Part shown: positions 9,219 through 18,655 of the stretch, piece after piece
Layout: each line of letters opens with the position of its first letter
How positions within the stretch are numbered: position 1 is the stretch's first letter
Assembly: GCF_002953195.1 (NCBI RefSeq)
Contig: NZ_CP026377.1
Location: 3,782,001 to 3,846,000 of the forward strand
Length of the DNA stretch: 64,000 nucleotides
Direction: 5' to 3'
Origin: Mixta gaviniae
GTDB taxonomy: Bacteria; Pseudomonadota; Gammaproteobacteria; Enterobacterales; Enterobacteriaceae
Translations under genes and position numbers: made by a program
Notes under the pieces: model-generated
Told to the model about the DNA's origin: nothing
The model's database searches: none
The model's input: the letters and a program-made list of their open reading frames with translations, nothing else

Positions 9219-10112
9219 ATGGCAGATCAAAATAAAATGCAAAATCCTCTCACCCAGTATTACAACGGTGAATACCCGAAACAGCGCCAGCCCGCCCCGG
9301 GCATCCAGCAGGATATGCAGCCCGTTCCAGACTGCGGCGAACAGAGCTATCGCGGCAGCCAGCGTCTGGCGGGCCGTAAAGCGCTGGTCACCGGCGCTGA
9401 TTCCGGTATTGGCCGCGCTGCCGCTATCGCCTATGCCCGTGAAGGCGCCGATGTAGCGATCAACTATCTGCCCGCCGAACAGCGCGACGCTGAGCAGGTG
9501 GCAGACTATATCCGCGAAGCGGGTCGTAAAGTGGTGCTGATCCCGGGCGATATCAGCGATGAGGCGTTCAGCAAGCAGCTGGTGAAGCAGGCGCACGAAG
9601 AGCTGGGCGGACTGGATATCCTGGCGCTGGTGGCGGGCAAGCAGGTAGCGGTCGAAGAGATTGCTGAACTGACCACCGAACAGTTCCGTAAGACTTACGA
9701 AACCAACGTTTTCTCACTGTTCTGGATCACTCAGGCGGCGATTCCGCTGCTGCCGGCAGGCGCGTCGATTATTACCACGTCATCGATTCAGGCCTATCAG
9801 CCCAGCCCGCATCTGCTGGACTACGCCTCCACCAAAGCGGCGATCCTTGCCTATACCCGTGCGCTGGCGAAGCAGGTGGCGGAGAAAGGCATTCGCGTGA
9901 ACAGCGTTGCGCCAGGCCCGATCTGGACCGCGCTGCAGGTCGCTGGCGGTCAGCCGCAGGCGAAACTGCCGGAGTTTGGTCAGCAGACGCCGATGAAGCG
10001 CGCCGGTCAGCCGGCCGAACTGGCGGGCGTGTATGTCTATCTGGCGTCGCAGGAATCGAGCTACGTGACGGCGGAAGTGCATGGCGTAACCGGCGGCGAA
10101 CATTTAGGTTAA
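9219..10112 (+). CDS. yghA: YghA, short-chain dehydrogenase/oxidoreductase
   Basis: NADP(H)-dependent SDR oxidoreductase, 297 residues, very close to E. coli YghA over its full length (conserved [11 protein letters not shown] and PVPDCGE in the N-terminal extension). Rossmann nucleotide motif TGADSGIG near residue 60; catalytic Ser in TTSSIQAYQ and the YxxxK motif in YASTKAA. The start at 9219 is preferred over the in-frame ATG at 9201 because a perfect AGGAGG lies five bases upstream of 9219 and inside the longer form. A strong terminator shared with exbD follows. Its physiological aldehyde/ketone substrate is not known from sequence. Confidence 0.95.
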   Translation: MADQNKMQNPLTQYYNGEYPKQRQPAPGIQQDMQPVPDCGEQSYRGSQRLAGRKALVTGADSGIGRAAAIAYAREGADVAINYLPAEQRDAEQVADYIREAGRKVVLIPGDISDEAFSKQLVKQAHEELGGLDILALVAGKQVAVEEIAELTTEQFRKTYETNVFSLFWITQAAIPLLPAGASIITTSSIQAYQPSPHLLDYASTKAAILAYTRALAKQVAEKGIRVNSVAPGPIWTALQVAGGQPQAKLPEFGQQTPMKRAGQPAELAGVYVYLASQESSYVTAEVHGVTGGEHLG

Positions 10113-10125
10113 GCCGGCATTAGCC

Positions 10126-10157
10126 ATAAAAAAACCGGAGCCTGGCTCCGGTTTTTT
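10126..10157. terminator. Bidirectional rho-independent terminator, yghA / exbD
   Basis: Perfect stem ACCGGAGCC / GGCTCCGGT with A-run on the left and T-run on the right, so it works for both convergent transcripts. Confidence 0.93.
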
Positions 10158-10178
10158 GCTTCAGCGACGGCGACGCGA

Positions 10179-10601
10179 CTATTTCTGCGCGCTCTCCATC
10201 CCCATCAGGCCAATCTTGAGATAGCCCGCGCCGCGCAGGGCATCCATGGCGCTCATCAGCGTTTCATAATCCACTGATTTATCCGCCTGGAAGAAAATGG
10301 TGGTTTCTTTATTGCCTTCGGTCTGCGCGTTCAGCACGTCAATCAGCTTCTCTTTCGACACTGCTTCGTTGCCGACATACATCTGCTTATCTTCTTTGAT
10401 CGAGAGATAGACCGGCTTTTCCGGACGCGGCTGCGGCGCGCTGGTCGAGGCGGGAAGGTTGACCCTGACGTCCACCGTCGCCAGCGGCGCGGCCACCATG
10501 AAAATAATCAACAGCACCAGCATCACGTCGATAAACGGCGTCACGTTGATTTCATGCATTTCGCCGTTGCTGTCCAGATCGTCATTTAACCGCATCGCCA
10601 T
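10179..10601 (-). CDS. exbD: TonB-system energiser ExbD
   Basis: 140-residue inner-membrane protein of the TonB-ExbB-ExbD complex, which couples the proton-motive force to outer-membrane siderophore and B12 transport. A short cytoplasmic N-terminus leads into one transmembrane helix (about 21-42) carrying the essential Asp of the PFIDVMLVLLIIFMVAAPLA segment (near residue 25), then a periplasmic domain. It is 5 bp downstream of exbB in the same operon. Length and sequence are typical. Confidence 0.97.
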   Translation of the reverse strand: MAMRLNDDLDSNGEMHEINVTPFIDVMLVLLIIFMVAAPLATVDVRVNLPASTSAPQPRPEKPVYLSIKEDKQMYVGNEAVSKEKLIDVLNAQTEGNKETTIFFQADKSVDYETLMSAMDALRGAGYLKIGLMGMESAQK

Positions 10602-10606
10602 AACGC

Positions 10607-11344
10607 TTAACCTACCCGCAGTTTATGTGCATTCTGTACCGGCTGCGCGCTGTTGCCGCGCGCCAGATCGAGATCGCGGCTCTGCAGCAGCAGCACCTGC
10701 GCGGCAACGTCGCCCAGGCTCGCCTTGTAGTTGGCGATCATACGGGCGAAGACATTGTAGATCACTACTGCCGGGATTGCCGCCACCAGGCCGATAGCCG
10801 TCGCCAGCAGCGCTTCGGCGATGCCGGGCGCGACGACCGCAAGGTTGGTGGTTTGGGTTTTGGCGATACCGATAAAGCTGTTCATAATGCCCCAGACGGT
10901 GCCAAACAGGCCGATAAAGGGTGAGACGGAGCCGATAGTGGCGAGGAAGCCGTTGCCGCGGCCGGCGTGACGGCTGATGGCGGCGACGCGGCGCTCCAGG
11001 CGGAAGCCGGTGCGCTCTTTAATGCCTTCGTTATCTTCCGAACCGGCGGACAACTCCAGCTCATTCTGCGCTTCCTGCAGCAGCTGTGTCGTCAGGCTGC
11101 GCGCGTGGAAGCCGTCGCTCAGCTCCGCCGCCTGGCGCAGGGAACGCGCTTCCGCCAGCGCCTGCTGTTCCTGTTTCAGGCGGCGACGCGCCGAAGATAG
11201 CTCGGTAAATTTGCCGAAGAAGATGGCCCAGGTGACGACGGACGCCAGAAGCAGTCCAATCATTACCGCTTTTACCACGATGTCCGCATGTTCAAACATG
11301 CCCCAGACGGAGAGATCCGCCTGCATCAACTCACTGGTCACCAC
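10607..11344 (-). CDS. exbB: TonB-system energiser ExbB
   Basis: 245-residue, three-helix MotA/TolQ/ExbB proton-channel protein; the pore-forming pentamer of the Ton motor. Start taken as GTG at 11344-11342, seven bases after a GGAG; this matches the length of enterobacterial ExbB (244). Conserved SPFIGLFGTVWGIMNSF and LLATAIGLVAAIPAVVIYN helices are present. A Fur-box-like sequence lies at 11412-11430, consistent with iron control. Confidence 0.96.
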   Translation of the reverse strand: MVTSELMQADLSVWGMFEHADIVVKAVMIGLLLASVVTWAIFFGKFTELSSARRRLKQEQQALAEARSLRQAAELSDGFHARSLTTQLLQEAQNELELSAGSEDNEGIKERTGFRLERRVAAISRHAGRGNGFLATIGSVSPFIGLFGTVWGIMNSFIGIAKTQTTNLAVVAPGIAEALLATAIGLVAAIPAVVIYNVFARMIANYKASLGDVAAQVLLLQSRDLDLARGNSAQPVQNAHKLRVG

Positions 11345-11411
11345 GCTATTTCTCCAACCTTAATGAAATTCATCAAAACAGGTCAGGATCATACCAAAAC
11401 AGAGGTGAATT

Positions 11412-11430
11412 GATAGTAGTTCTCATTACT
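11412..11430. promoter_or_regulatory. Putative Fur box upstream of exbB
   Basis: GATAGTAGTTCTCATTACT matches 11 of 19 positions of the GATAATGATAATCATTATC consensus and sits about 70 bp upstream of the exbB start, where a Fur operator is known in relatives. Match is moderate. Confidence 0.5.
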
Positions 11431-11527
11431 ATTTACAAAGATTTCCCCACCCCGCGCCGCCTGAGGGCGGTCAGGTAGCGAGCTTGTAATCGGTTAGTTT
11501 TTAAACTGTGACGTTGCGTATAAATTT

Positions 11528-11546
11528 ATTAAAACGTCGTTTTAAT
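11528..11546. promoter_or_regulatory. 19-bp perfect palindrome, probable operator of the TRAP operon
   Basis: ATTAAAACGTCGTTTTAAT is two 9-base inverted arms around one T, about 140 bp upstream of the TRAP binding-protein gene. It resembles, at all but two positions, the KdgR-type (IclR-family) operator consensus as I remember it, which would suggest sugar-acid control. Repressor identity is inference. Confidence 0.5.
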
Positions 11547-11685
11547 TCTGTGATGCAATTCATCCAATTTATGTGCGCCGATTTTCCGCCTGCGCAATTT
11601 ATCTATAGTGAATCAGCCCTGCTGGCGCATACCTCCCTACCCTTCTACAGCCAGTGACGGGGCATCCTTTAGGCGCAGGAGAACA

Positions 11686-12666
11686 ATGATGAAAGCAAAA
11701 AAACTGTGGCTGGCGTTAGCGCTGGCTTCCACCGCGCTGTTCGCCGCCACCGCCGCCTCGGCTAAGGTGCTGAAGGTCGCGGAAGTCCAGCCTGCTGGCT
11801 ACCCCACCGTCGTCGCACTGGAGAAGATGGGCGAAAAACTGAAGCAGGCCACCGACGGCCGTCTTGAGCTGCGCGTCTATGCCGGCGGCACGCTCGGCGA
11901 CGAGGAGCAGACGCTGCAGCAGGTCCAGGTCGGCGCGGTGGATATGATCCGCGTTTCGCTGGCGCCGGTCTCTACCCTTGCGCCGGAAACCAGCGTGCTG
12001 ACGCTGCCCTATATCTTCCGCGACGAGGCGCATATGCATAGCGTGTTGGACGGGGAGATCGGCAAAGCGATCGCCAGTAAGTTTGATAACGATCCCAATA
12101 CCCGCATGGTGTTTCTCGGCTGGACCGACGCCGGGGTGCGTAACATGATCACCAAAAAACCGGTGACGAAGCCGGAAGATCTGAAAGGGATGAAGATCCG
12201 CGTGCAGAACAGCGCCATTTCGCTGGCGACACTGAAAGCGATGGGCGCCAATCCGGTGGCGATGGGCGTCAGCGAGGTGTTCAGCGCCATGCAGACCGGC
12301 GTGGTCGACGGCACGGAAAACAATCCGCCAACCTTCATCGCCCATAACTATATGCCGGTGGCGAAGTACTACACCCTGACCGGCCACTTTATCCAGCCGG
12401 AGATGATCCTCTTCTCCAAACGCTCCTGGGACAAACTCTCCGCCGGGGATCGCGCGCTGCTGAGCAAGCTGGGCAAAGAGGCGCAGGAGGATGAGCGCAA
12501 GCTGTGGGCCGAGTATAACCAGCAGTCGCTGGCGAAGATGAAGGCGGGCGGCGTGACCTTCCAGCAGATCGATCGCGACTACTTTGTCAAAGCCACCCAG
12601 CCGGTGCGCGATCAATATGGCAAGAACTATCAGGATCTGATGCAGCAAATCGCTGCGGTGAAATAA
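11686..12666 (+). CDS. TRAP transporter periplasmic solute-binding protein (DctP family)
   Basis: 326-residue binding protein for a TRAP (tripartite ATP-independent periplasmic) carrier, which takes up organic acids or sugar acids with sodium. Signal peptide about 1-26 (ending ASA); mature protein begins KVLKVAEVQ. The conserved ligand-binding helix and Arg appear in LKGMKIRVQNS, with VVDGTENNP and FSKRSWDKL further on. Two in-frame ATGs (11686, 11689) follow the ribosome-binding site; spacing slightly favours the second. Overall look fits the hexuronate/2-keto-acid branch (YiaO- or Bpro-type), but the substrate is inferred. Followed by an intercistronic hairpin and the two membrane subunits. 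Confidence 0.9.
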   Translation: MMKAKKLWLALALASTALFAATAASAKVLKVAEVQPAGYPTVVALEKMGEKLKQATDGRLELRVYAGGTLGDEEQTLQQVQVGAVDMIRVSLAPVSTLAPETSVLTLPYIFRDEAHMHSVLDGEIGKAIASKFDNDPNTRMVFLGWTDAGVRNMITKKPVTKPEDLKGMKIRVQNSAISLATLKAMGANPVAMGVSEVFSAMQTGVVDGTENNPPTFIAHNYMPVAKYYTLTGHFIQPEMILFSKRSWDKLSAGDRALLSKLGKEAQEDERKLWAEYNQQSLAKMKAGGVTFQQIDRDYFVKATQPVRDQYGKNYQDLMQQIAAVK

Positions 12667-12675
12667 CCTTTTCCC

Positions 12676-12697
12676 GCGCCGCGTTCTCTCGCGGCGC
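12676..12697 (+). other. Intercistronic hairpin between TRAP binding protein and small permease genes
   Basis: GCGCCGCG, loop TTCTCT, CGCGGCGC: perfect 8-bp stem without a T-run. Hairpins here commonly protect the upstream mRNA so that binding protein is made in excess over membrane subunits. Confidence 0.6.
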
Positions 12698-12717
12698 CGC
12701 TAATCAGGTAAAAAATC

Positions 12718-13224
12718 ATGTCTGCCTATTCACGTCTGATGGATGCGGTCTATCTGCTGTGCATGACGATCGCCGCGCTTGCGTTGCTGTTGATGGTTGC
12801 GGTGATCCCTGTCGGCATTTTTGCCCGCTATGTGCTGAACGATGCGCTCTCCTGGCCGGAGCCGGTAGCTATCGTCTGCATGATTATCTTCACCTTTATC
12901 GGCGCGCCGGTCGGCTTTCGCGCCGGCACCCATATCTGCGTCTCGATGGTCACCGATCGCCTGTCGCCGCGCGGGCAAAAAATAGCCGCGCGGGTGAGCG
13001 ATCTGCTGATGCTGGCGGCCTGCCTGATTATCTTCCAGGCGAGCTACGCGCTGTGCGAGGCGATGTGGTTTCAGCCGCAGGCCTCGCTGCCGGCGGTGAC
13101 TTTCGGCCAGATGTATCTGCCTATCCCGGTCGGCGCGCTGCTGACGATCCTGTTCGTGATTGAGCGCCTGCTGTGCGGCGATCAGTCCGCTCGCCCGCTG
13201 GTCAGCCTTGGCGGCACTCACTGA
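12718..13224 (+). CDS. TRAP transporter small permease (DctQ family)
   Basis: 168-residue four-helix membrane subunit of the TRAP carrier. The family hallmark FARYVLNDALSWPEPVA follows helix 1, and VGFRAGTHICVSM and MYLPIPVGALLTILFVIERLL mark later segments. It sits between binding protein and large permease (13 bp to the next start), the standard PQM order. Confidence 0.93.
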   Translation: MSAYSRLMDAVYLLCMTIAALALLLMVAVIPVGIFARYVLNDALSWPEPVAIVCMIIFTFIGAPVGFRAGTHICVSMVTDRLSPRGQKIAARVSDLLMLAACLIIFQASYALCEAMWFQPQASLPAVTFGQMYLPIPVGALLTILFVIERLLCGDQSARPLVSLGGTH

Positions 13225-13237
13225 TTCGGAGCTTACG

Positions 13238-14524
13238 ATGGACGCACTGATCTTAGTTGGCAGTATGATGGTTCTGTTGCTGATCGGCTTCCCGGTGGCT
13301 TTCGCCGTGGGCCTGAGCGCTTTTATCGGCGCCTGGTGGATCGATCTGCCGCTGGAAGCGGTGGTGATCCAGATCACCAACGGGGTGAACAAGTTTTCGC
13401 TGTTGACCATTCCCTTCTTTATTCTGGCGGGCGCGATTATGGCCGAAGGCGGCATCGCACGCCGGCTGGTCAATTTCGCCTATATCTTTGTCGGCTTTAT
13501 TCGCGGCAGGCTGTCGCTGGTGAATATTGTCGCTTCCACTTTTTTCGGCGCTATCTCCGGCTCGTCGGTGGCGGATACCGCCTCGATCGGCTCAGTGATG
13601 ATCCCGCAGATGGAAGAGAAAGGTTATCCGCGCGATTTCGCCGCCGCCGTAACCGCCAGCGGATCGGTGCAGGCGGTGCTGACGCCGCCCAGCCATAACT
13701 CGGTGATCTATTCGCTGGCCACCGGCGGCGTGGTGACGATTTCGTCGCTGTTCGTCGCCGGCATTTTCCCCGGCCTGCTGCTCGGTCTCTGCCTGATGAT
13801 TATGTGCCTCGGCTTCGCGCGCAAGCGCGGCTATCCGCGCGGCGAACGCATTCCTTTCCGCCAGGCGTTGAAGATTTTTTTCGACGCCTTCTGGGGGCTG
13901 TTTACCGTAGTAATTATTCTCGGTGGCATTCTCTCCGGCATTTTTACCGCCTCGGAATCGGCGGCGATCGCCTGCCTGTGGGCCTTTTTCGTCACCATGT
14001 TTATCTACCGCGACTTTAAGTGGAGCCAGCTGCATATTCTGCTGTTCCGCACCATTAAGACGGTGACCATCGTGATGGTGCTGATCGCCTTCGCTTCCGG
14101 CTTTGGCGCGGTGATGACCTTTATGCAGCTGCCGCAGCTGATCACCGGGTTTTTTACCAGCATGTCGGATAACAAGTATGTGATTCTGATGTGCATCAAT
14201 ATTCTGCTGCTGATGATCGGCACGCTGATGGATATGGCGCCGATTATCCTGATCCTGACGCCGGTGCTGTTGCCGGTTACCAATGCGCTGGGGGTCGATC
14301 CGGTGCATTTCGGCATGATCATGATGATCAACCTCGGCATCGGTCTGATTACGCCGCCGGTAGGCTCGGTGCTGTTTGTCGCCAGCGCGGTGGGCAAGCA
14401 GAAGATTGAACAGGTGGTGAAAGCGATGCTGCCCTTTTACTGCCTGCTATTTGTGGTGCTGATGATGATTACTTATATCCCTGCCATTTCCCTCTGGCTG
14501 CCGCGCATGATGGGCGTGATGTAG
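13238..14524 (+). CDS. TRAP transporter large permease (DctM family)
   Basis: 428-residue, about 12-helix transport subunit. Start at 13238, six bases after GGAG (13228-13231); an earlier in-frame start at 13160 would overlap the small permease by 65 bp and lacks support. Conserved PFFILAGAIMAEGGIARRLV, AISGSSVADTASIGS and GLITPPVGSVLFV motifs. Probably co-transcribed with the two upstream genes; a GC-rich hairpin lies directly after the stop. Confidence 0.94.
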   Translation: MDALILVGSMMVLLLIGFPVAFAVGLSAFIGAWWIDLPLEAVVIQITNGVNKFSLLTIPFFILAGAIMAEGGIARRLVNFAYIFVGFIRGRLSLVNIVASTFFGAISGSSVADTASIGSVMIPQMEEKGYPRDFAAAVTASGSVQAVLTPPSHNSVIYSLATGGVVTISSLFVAGIFPGLLLGLCLMIMCLGFARKRGYPRGERIPFRQALKIFFDAFWGLFTVVIILGGILSGIFTASESAAIACLWAFFVTMFIYRDFKWSQLHILLFRTIKTVTIVMVLIAFASGFGAVMTFMQLPQLITGFFTSMSDNKYVILMCINILLLMIGTLMDMAPIILILTPVLLPVTNALGVDPVHFGMIMMINLGIGLITPPVGSVLFVASAVGKQKIEQVVKAMLPFYCLLFVVLMMITYIPAISLWLPRMMGVM

Positions 14525-14531
14525 CGCCGTT

Positions 14532-14562
14532 GACGGCGCAGGCGTCTGTCGCCTGCGCCGTC
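14532..14562 (+). terminator. Strong hairpin after TRAP operon
   Basis: Perfect 13-bp stem GACGGCGCAGGCG / CGCCTGCGCCGTC with a 5-base loop, starting 8 bases after the large permease stop. It has no T-run, so it may act as a mRNA-stabilising end or a weak terminator. Confidence 0.55.
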
Positions 14563-14672
14563 GCGCTCCCGCCATCCGGCCACTGTCTGATAGTGGCAAA
14601 ACGCTCTCAACCCCGGCCGGTTAAACGTGGTAAGTTAGAGCATCACTACGGGTTAGCAGGACCGCTTGCAGC

Positions 14673-15866
14673 ATGTCGAAAAAGAATATTGAAACCACAC
14701 TCATCGCCGCCGGAAGAACCAAACGTTATACCCAGGGCTCCGTCAACAGCGTTATCCAGCGCGCCTCCTCACTGGTCTTTGATACTGTCGCCGAGAAAAA
14801 GCGCGCCACCGCAGGCCGGGCTGAGGGCGAGCTGTTCTACGGCCGCCGCGGCACCCTGACCCACTTTTCGCTGCAGGAGGCGATGTGCGAGCTGGAAGGC
14901 GGCGCAGGCTGCGCGCTCTATCCGTGCGGCGCGGCGGCAGTCTCCAACGCTATCCTGGCGTTTGTCGAGGCGGGCGACGAAGTGCTGATGGCCGGCTCGG
15001 TCTATGAGCCGACCCAGGATTTCTGCAATAAGATCCTCAGTAAGCTTAACGTTACCACGCGCTATTTCGATCATACCCTCGGTGCGCAGATCGCCGATCT
15101 GGTGCAGCCCAATACCAAAGTGGTGTTCCTTGAATCCCCCGCCTCGATCACCATGGAGGTACAGGATGTGCCGGCAATCGTGCAGGCGGTGCGCAGCAAA
15201 GCGCCCGACGCCATTATTATGCTGGACAATACCTGGGCGGCGGGAGTGCTGTTCCGGCCGCTGGATCACGGCGTGGATATTTCGATTCAGGCCGGCACCA
15301 AGTATCTGGTAGGCCATTCTGATGCCATGATCGGCACCGCGGTCAGTAACGCGCGCTGCTGGGCGCAGCTGCGTGAAAACTCCTATCTGATGGGGCAGAT
15401 GGTGGATGCCGATACCGCCTATGTCACCAGCCGCGGCCTGCGTACGCTGGCGGTGCGCCTGCGTCAGCATGAAGAAAGCGCGCTGGCGGTGGCGGAGTGG
15501 CTGGCGCAACGTCCCGAGGTGGCACGCGTCAACCATCCGGCGCTGGCGCAGTGTCCGGGCCATGACGCGTGGCAGCGCGATTTCAGCGGCAGCAGCGGGC
15601 TCTTTTCCTTTGTGCTGGAACAAAAACTGAGCGATGAAAAACTGGCACACTTTCTCGACGGTTTTCACCATTTCAGCATGGCCTACTCGTGGGGCGGCTT
15701 TGAGTCATTGATTCTGGCCAATCAGCCGGAAGAGCTGGCGGCAATCCGCCCGGTCAACGGCGTCGATTTCAGCGGCACGCTGGTGCGCCTGCATATTGGC
15801 CTGGAGCATATCGACGATCTGATCGCCGATCTGGCCGCCGGTTTTACGCGCATTACTCAGGCATAA
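14673..15866 (+). CDS. metC: Cystathionine beta-lyase MetC
   Basis: PLP enzyme (397 residues) that cleaves cystathionine to homocysteine, pyruvate and ammonia in methionine synthesis. Typical N-terminus with [34 protein letters not shown], the PLP-lysine region [17 protein letters not shown], and C-terminal [13 protein letters not shown]. Close to E. coli MetC throughout. In E. coli metC follows exbBD divergently; here the TRAP operon separates them. No clear MetJ box seen in the short upstream region. Confidence 0.97.
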   Translation: MSKKNIETTLIAAGRTKRYTQGSVNSVIQRASSLVFDTVAEKKRATAGRAEGELFYGRRGTLTHFSLQEAMCELEGGAGCALYPCGAAAVSNAILAFVEAGDEVLMAGSVYEPTQDFCNKILSKLNVTTRYFDHTLGAQIADLVQPNTKVVFLESPASITMEVQDVPAIVQAVRSKAPDAIIMLDNTWAAGVLFRPLDHGVDISIQAGTKYLVGHSDAMIGTAVSNARCWAQLRENSYLMGQMVDADTAYVTSRGLRTLAVRLRQHEESALAVAEWLAQRPEVARVNHPALAQCPGHDAWQRDFSGSSGLFSFVLEQKLSDEKLAHFLDGFHHFSMAYSWGGFESLILANQPEELAAIRPVNGVDFSGTLVRLHIGLEHIDDLIADLAAGFTRITQA

Positions 15867-15991
15867 GCGGCGCAAAGCACGCTAATCTTAAACAAAAGCT
15901 TAACGGGTCGCCCTCTCTGCCCGCGCCGGCGGGAAGGGGGCGGCCATTTGCAGTTACACTTAAACGATGACCACAGTCAACGAGGAAGCAG

Positions 15992-16651
15992 ATGGGTGTG
16001 ATACATGAGATTGTTCAGGCGCTATGGCATCAGGATTTTGCCGCGCTGGCCAATCCGGACGTGGTTTGGATCGTTTACGGCATTATGTTTATTACGCTGT
16101 TTCTGGAAAACGGTCTGTTGCCCGCCTCTTTCCTGCCAGGCGACAGCCTGCTGCTGCTGGCGGGAGCGATGATTGCCAAAGGGGTGATGGATTTCGTCCC
16201 GACGATGGTGATCCTGACCACCGCCGCCAGCCTGGGCTGCTGGCTGAGCTATTTGCAGGGGCGCTGGCTCGGCAATACGCGCCTGGTGAAGAGCTGGCTG
16301 ATGCATTTGCCCGCGCAGTACCATCAGCGCGCCTGGCATCTGTTTAACCGTCACGGTTTGACGGCGCTGCTGGTGGGCCGTTTTCTGGCGTTTGTCCGTA
16401 CGCTGCTGCCGACCATGGCAGGCATTTCCGGCCTGAAGAATGGCCGTTTTCAGCTGTTTAACTGGCTGAGCGGCCTGCTGTGGGTGACGATTGTTATCGC
16501 CTTCGGCTACGGCATCAGCCAGGTGCCGTTTATTAAGCGCCATGAAGATCAGGTGATGGCGATTTTAATTATTCTGCCGGTCGCCCTGCTGTTCCTCGGC
16601 CTGGCCGGCAGCGTGGCGCTGATCTGGAAAAAGCGCCGTCAGCGCGCCTGA
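15992..16651 (+). CDS. yghB: YghB, DedA-family membrane protein
   Basis: 219-residue DedA/SNARE-associated membrane protein, proposed proton-dependent transporter acting in undecaprenyl-phosphate/phospholipid flipping and needed with YqjA for cell division and envelope stress tolerance in E. coli. Shows [22 protein letters not shown], the [27 protein letters not shown] core with its essential Arg residues, and a basic C-terminal tail. Start preceded by GAGGAAGCAG. Confidence 0.94.
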   Translation: MGVIHEIVQALWHQDFAALANPDVVWIVYGIMFITLFLENGLLPASFLPGDSLLLLAGAMIAKGVMDFVPTMVILTTAASLGCWLSYLQGRWLGNTRLVKSWLMHLPAQYHQRAWHLFNRHGLTALLVGRFLAFVRTLLPTMAGISGLKNGRFQLFNWLSGLLWVTIVIAFGYGISQVPFIKRHEDQVMAILIILPVALLFLGLAGSVALIWKKRRQRA

Positions 16652-16663
16652 GCCGCATGCGGC

Positions 16664-16683
16664 GGCGGGAAGCCTATCCCGCC
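16664..16683. terminator. Short hairpin between convergent yghB and yqhC
   Basis: GGCGGGA, six-base loop, TCCCGCC; overlaps the yqhC 3' end. No T-run, so activity is uncertain. Confidence 0.35.
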
Positions 16684-17567
16684 AGCCGCATACGGGTCAT
16701 CTCCTCTCCCGGAGTGACGCCGAAATAGCGTTTAAACTCGCGCGAGAATTGCGAGGCGCTTTCATATCCCACCCGCATCGCCGCCGCGCTGGCCTTTAAC
16801 CCTTCCTGCAGCATCATGGTGCGCGCCTGGTGCAGCCGGTAGCTTTTCAGGTACTGCAGCGGCGAGGTGCTGGTGACCGCCTTAAAGTTATGATGAAACG
16901 CCGAGACGCTCATATTGACCTCCGCCGCCAGCAGTTCGACGCTGAGATTGTCGGTGAAGCTGGTTTCGATGCGCCGCAGCGCGCGGGCGATCTGGCTGAA
17001 CTGGGTGTGGCGGCTGACCAGCGAGAGCAGCGCGCCGCCGCAGGGGCCGGTCAGGACGTAATAGAGCATTTCACGCACGATTTGCGGCCCCAGCACGCGC
17101 GCGTCACGGTTTTTCTGCATCACATCCAGTAGCCGCTCCGTTGCGCAGAGCAGTTCGCCGGAGAGAAAGGCGGAATGGATGCCCTGGTTAAGCGGCCGGG
17201 TCTGAAAGCTGTCGTCGTTGTTCAGTTCGATCAGCAGATCCTGCAGTTTCGGGATATCGACATGTAGCATGATGCCCGCCAGCGGCTGTTCCGGCGTGGC
17301 GAAGGTTTCGCATTCAAACGGCAGCGGCACGGTGAGCATCAGGTATTTGCTGGCGTCGTAGTTGAAGGTGGTGGTACCGATATAGCCGACTTTTTTCCCC
17401 TGAAAGAGGATGACAATGCCGGGCCGGTACATGACCGGCGTGCGCCCGCACTGACTATCGGCGTAAAGCAGCTGCACTTCCGGCAGTTCGGGCAATGCGG
17501 CGCGTCCGCTCTGGCGTAGCTGAATCACTTTTTGCGCCAGGGCGGCGCAGATCGTTTCCCGCTCCAT
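16674..17567 (-). CDS. yqhC: YqhC, AraC-family transcriptional activator
   Basis: 297-residue AraC/XylS regulator. The N-terminal AraC-type cupin domain contains [18 protein letters not shown] and [16 protein letters not shown]; the C-terminal double helix-turn-helix ends in [27 protein letters not shown]. coli YqhC activates the aldehyde-reductase genes yqhD and dkgA in response to electrophilic aldehydes, and here it is divergent from dkgA. Start at 17567 (MERET..) aligns with relatives; the frame stays open 43 codons further upstream without homology. yqhD is absent. Confidence 0.93.
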   Translation of the reverse strand: MERETICAALAQKVIQLRQSGRAALPELPEVQLLYADSQCGRTPVMYRPGIVILFQGKKVGYIGTTTFNYDASKYLMLTVPLPFECETFATPEQPLAGIMLHVDIPKLQDLLIELNNDDSFQTRPLNQGIHSAFLSGELLCATERLLDVMQKNRDARVLGPQIVREMLYYVLTGPCGGALLSLVSRHTQFSQIARALRRIETSFTDNLSVELLAAEVNMSVSAFHHNFKAVTSTSPLQYLKSYRLHQARTMMLQEGLKASAAAMRVGYESASQFSREFKRYFGVTPGEEMTRMRLAG

Positions 17568-17780
17568 GATGTTAACTCTCTGTGATGAACTCACCGGCAG
17601 TGTGCCCGCTGTTAAGAAATTTCTCCAGCCGTGAGCAGGATTAGGCAAGATTCCCGCAGAAATATGCATTGAGGCCAGCCGGCCGCTTTCCCACAATGGT
17701 ATTTCGACGTCGGCACCGCAAAAGGAGATCTCGACTAGACTTAATCGTCATCGGGTCCAACTAACCAGTAAGGAGAAGTT

Positions 17781-18605
17781 ATGGCAGACCAACCGATTAT
17801 TAAACTGCGTGACGGCAATATGATGCCGCAGCTGGGGCTGGGCGTCTGGCAGGCCACCATTGAAGAGGCGCGCAACGCCGCGCTGAAGGCGCTGGAGGTA
17901 GGTTACCGTTCTATCGATACCGCGGCGATCTATAAGAATGAGGAAGGGATCGGTCAGGCTTTGCAGCAGACGGATGTGGCGCGCGATGAGATTTTCGTGA
18001 CCACCAAGCTGTGGAATGAGGATCAGCTGAACTGGCAGCAGGCGATGGAGAGCAGTCTGCAGAAGCTGCAGTTGGAGTATGTGGATCTTTATCTGATGCA
18101 CTGGCCTTGTCCGGAGAAGGATAATTATGTCGAGGCCTGGAAAGGGATGATTGAGCTGCAGCAGCAGGGTCTGGCGAAGAGTATCGGCGTCTGCAATTTT
18201 CAGGAAAAGCATCTGAAGCGGCTGATTGACGAGACGGGCGTGACGCCGGTGATCAACCAGGTGGAGTTGCATCCGATGTTGCAGCAGCGCGAGCTGCACG
18301 CCTGGAACGCGATGCATCAGATTCAGACAGAATCGTGGAGCCCGCTGGCGCAGGGCGGCAAGGGCGTGTTCGATCAGGATGTGATTAAGCAGCTGGCGAA
18401 GAAGTATGGCAAGACGCCGGCGCAGGTGGTGATCCGCTGGCATCTGGATAGCGGGCTGGTGGTGATTCCAAAGTCGGTGACGCCGTCGCGTATTGAAGAG
18501 AATTTCAAGGTGTTTGATTTCCGTCTGGAGAAAGCGGAGATCAGCGAGATTGCGAGGATGGATAGCGGTACGCGTCTGGGGCCGCATCCGGATGAGCTGA
18601 ACTAA
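17781..18605 (+). CDS. dkgA: 2,5-diketo-D-gluconate reductase A / methylglyoxal reductase DkgA
   Basis: 274-residue aldo-keto reductase (AKR5 type), NADPH-dependent, reducing 2,5-diketogluconate, methylglyoxal and other aldehydes. Barrel signature GYRSIDTAAIYKNEEGIG contains the catalytic Asp; Tyr in the same segment, Lys in TKLWN and His in YLMHWP complete the tetrad. NADPH-binding tail IPKSVTPSRIEENF. Start ATG with AAGGAGAAG upstream. Presumably activated by divergent YqhC. Confidence 0.96.
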   Translation: MADQPIIKLRDGNMMPQLGLGVWQATIEEARNAALKALEVGYRSIDTAAIYKNEEGIGQALQQTDVARDEIFVTTKLWNEDQLNWQQAMESSLQKLQLEYVDLYLMHWPCPEKDNYVEAWKGMIELQQQGLAKSIGVCNFQEKHLKRLIDETGVTPVINQVELHPMLQQRELHAWNAMHQIQTESWSPLAQGGKGVFDQDVIKQLAKKYGKTPAQVVIRWHLDSGLVVIPKSVTPSRIEENFKVFDFRLEKAEISEIARMDSGTRLGPHPDELN

Positions 18606-18655
18606 GGTTGACGGCGGGGATCGTCGTCGCCGGCTCGCTGGATTTGCAGGGGCTG

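Larger units (their letters stand above)
11345..11685. other. Divergent intergenic region, exbB / TRAP operon
   Basis: 341 bp without a supported gene. It contains the Fur-like site for exbB and a 19-bp perfect palindrome (11528-11546), described separately. The dctP ribosome-binding site AGGAGA is at 11677-11682. Confidence 0.6.

Noticed and set aside
14580..14672. MetJ box upstream of metC
   Set aside because: Only very weak similarity to tandem AGACGTCT (around TTAAACGTGG); not reported as a site.
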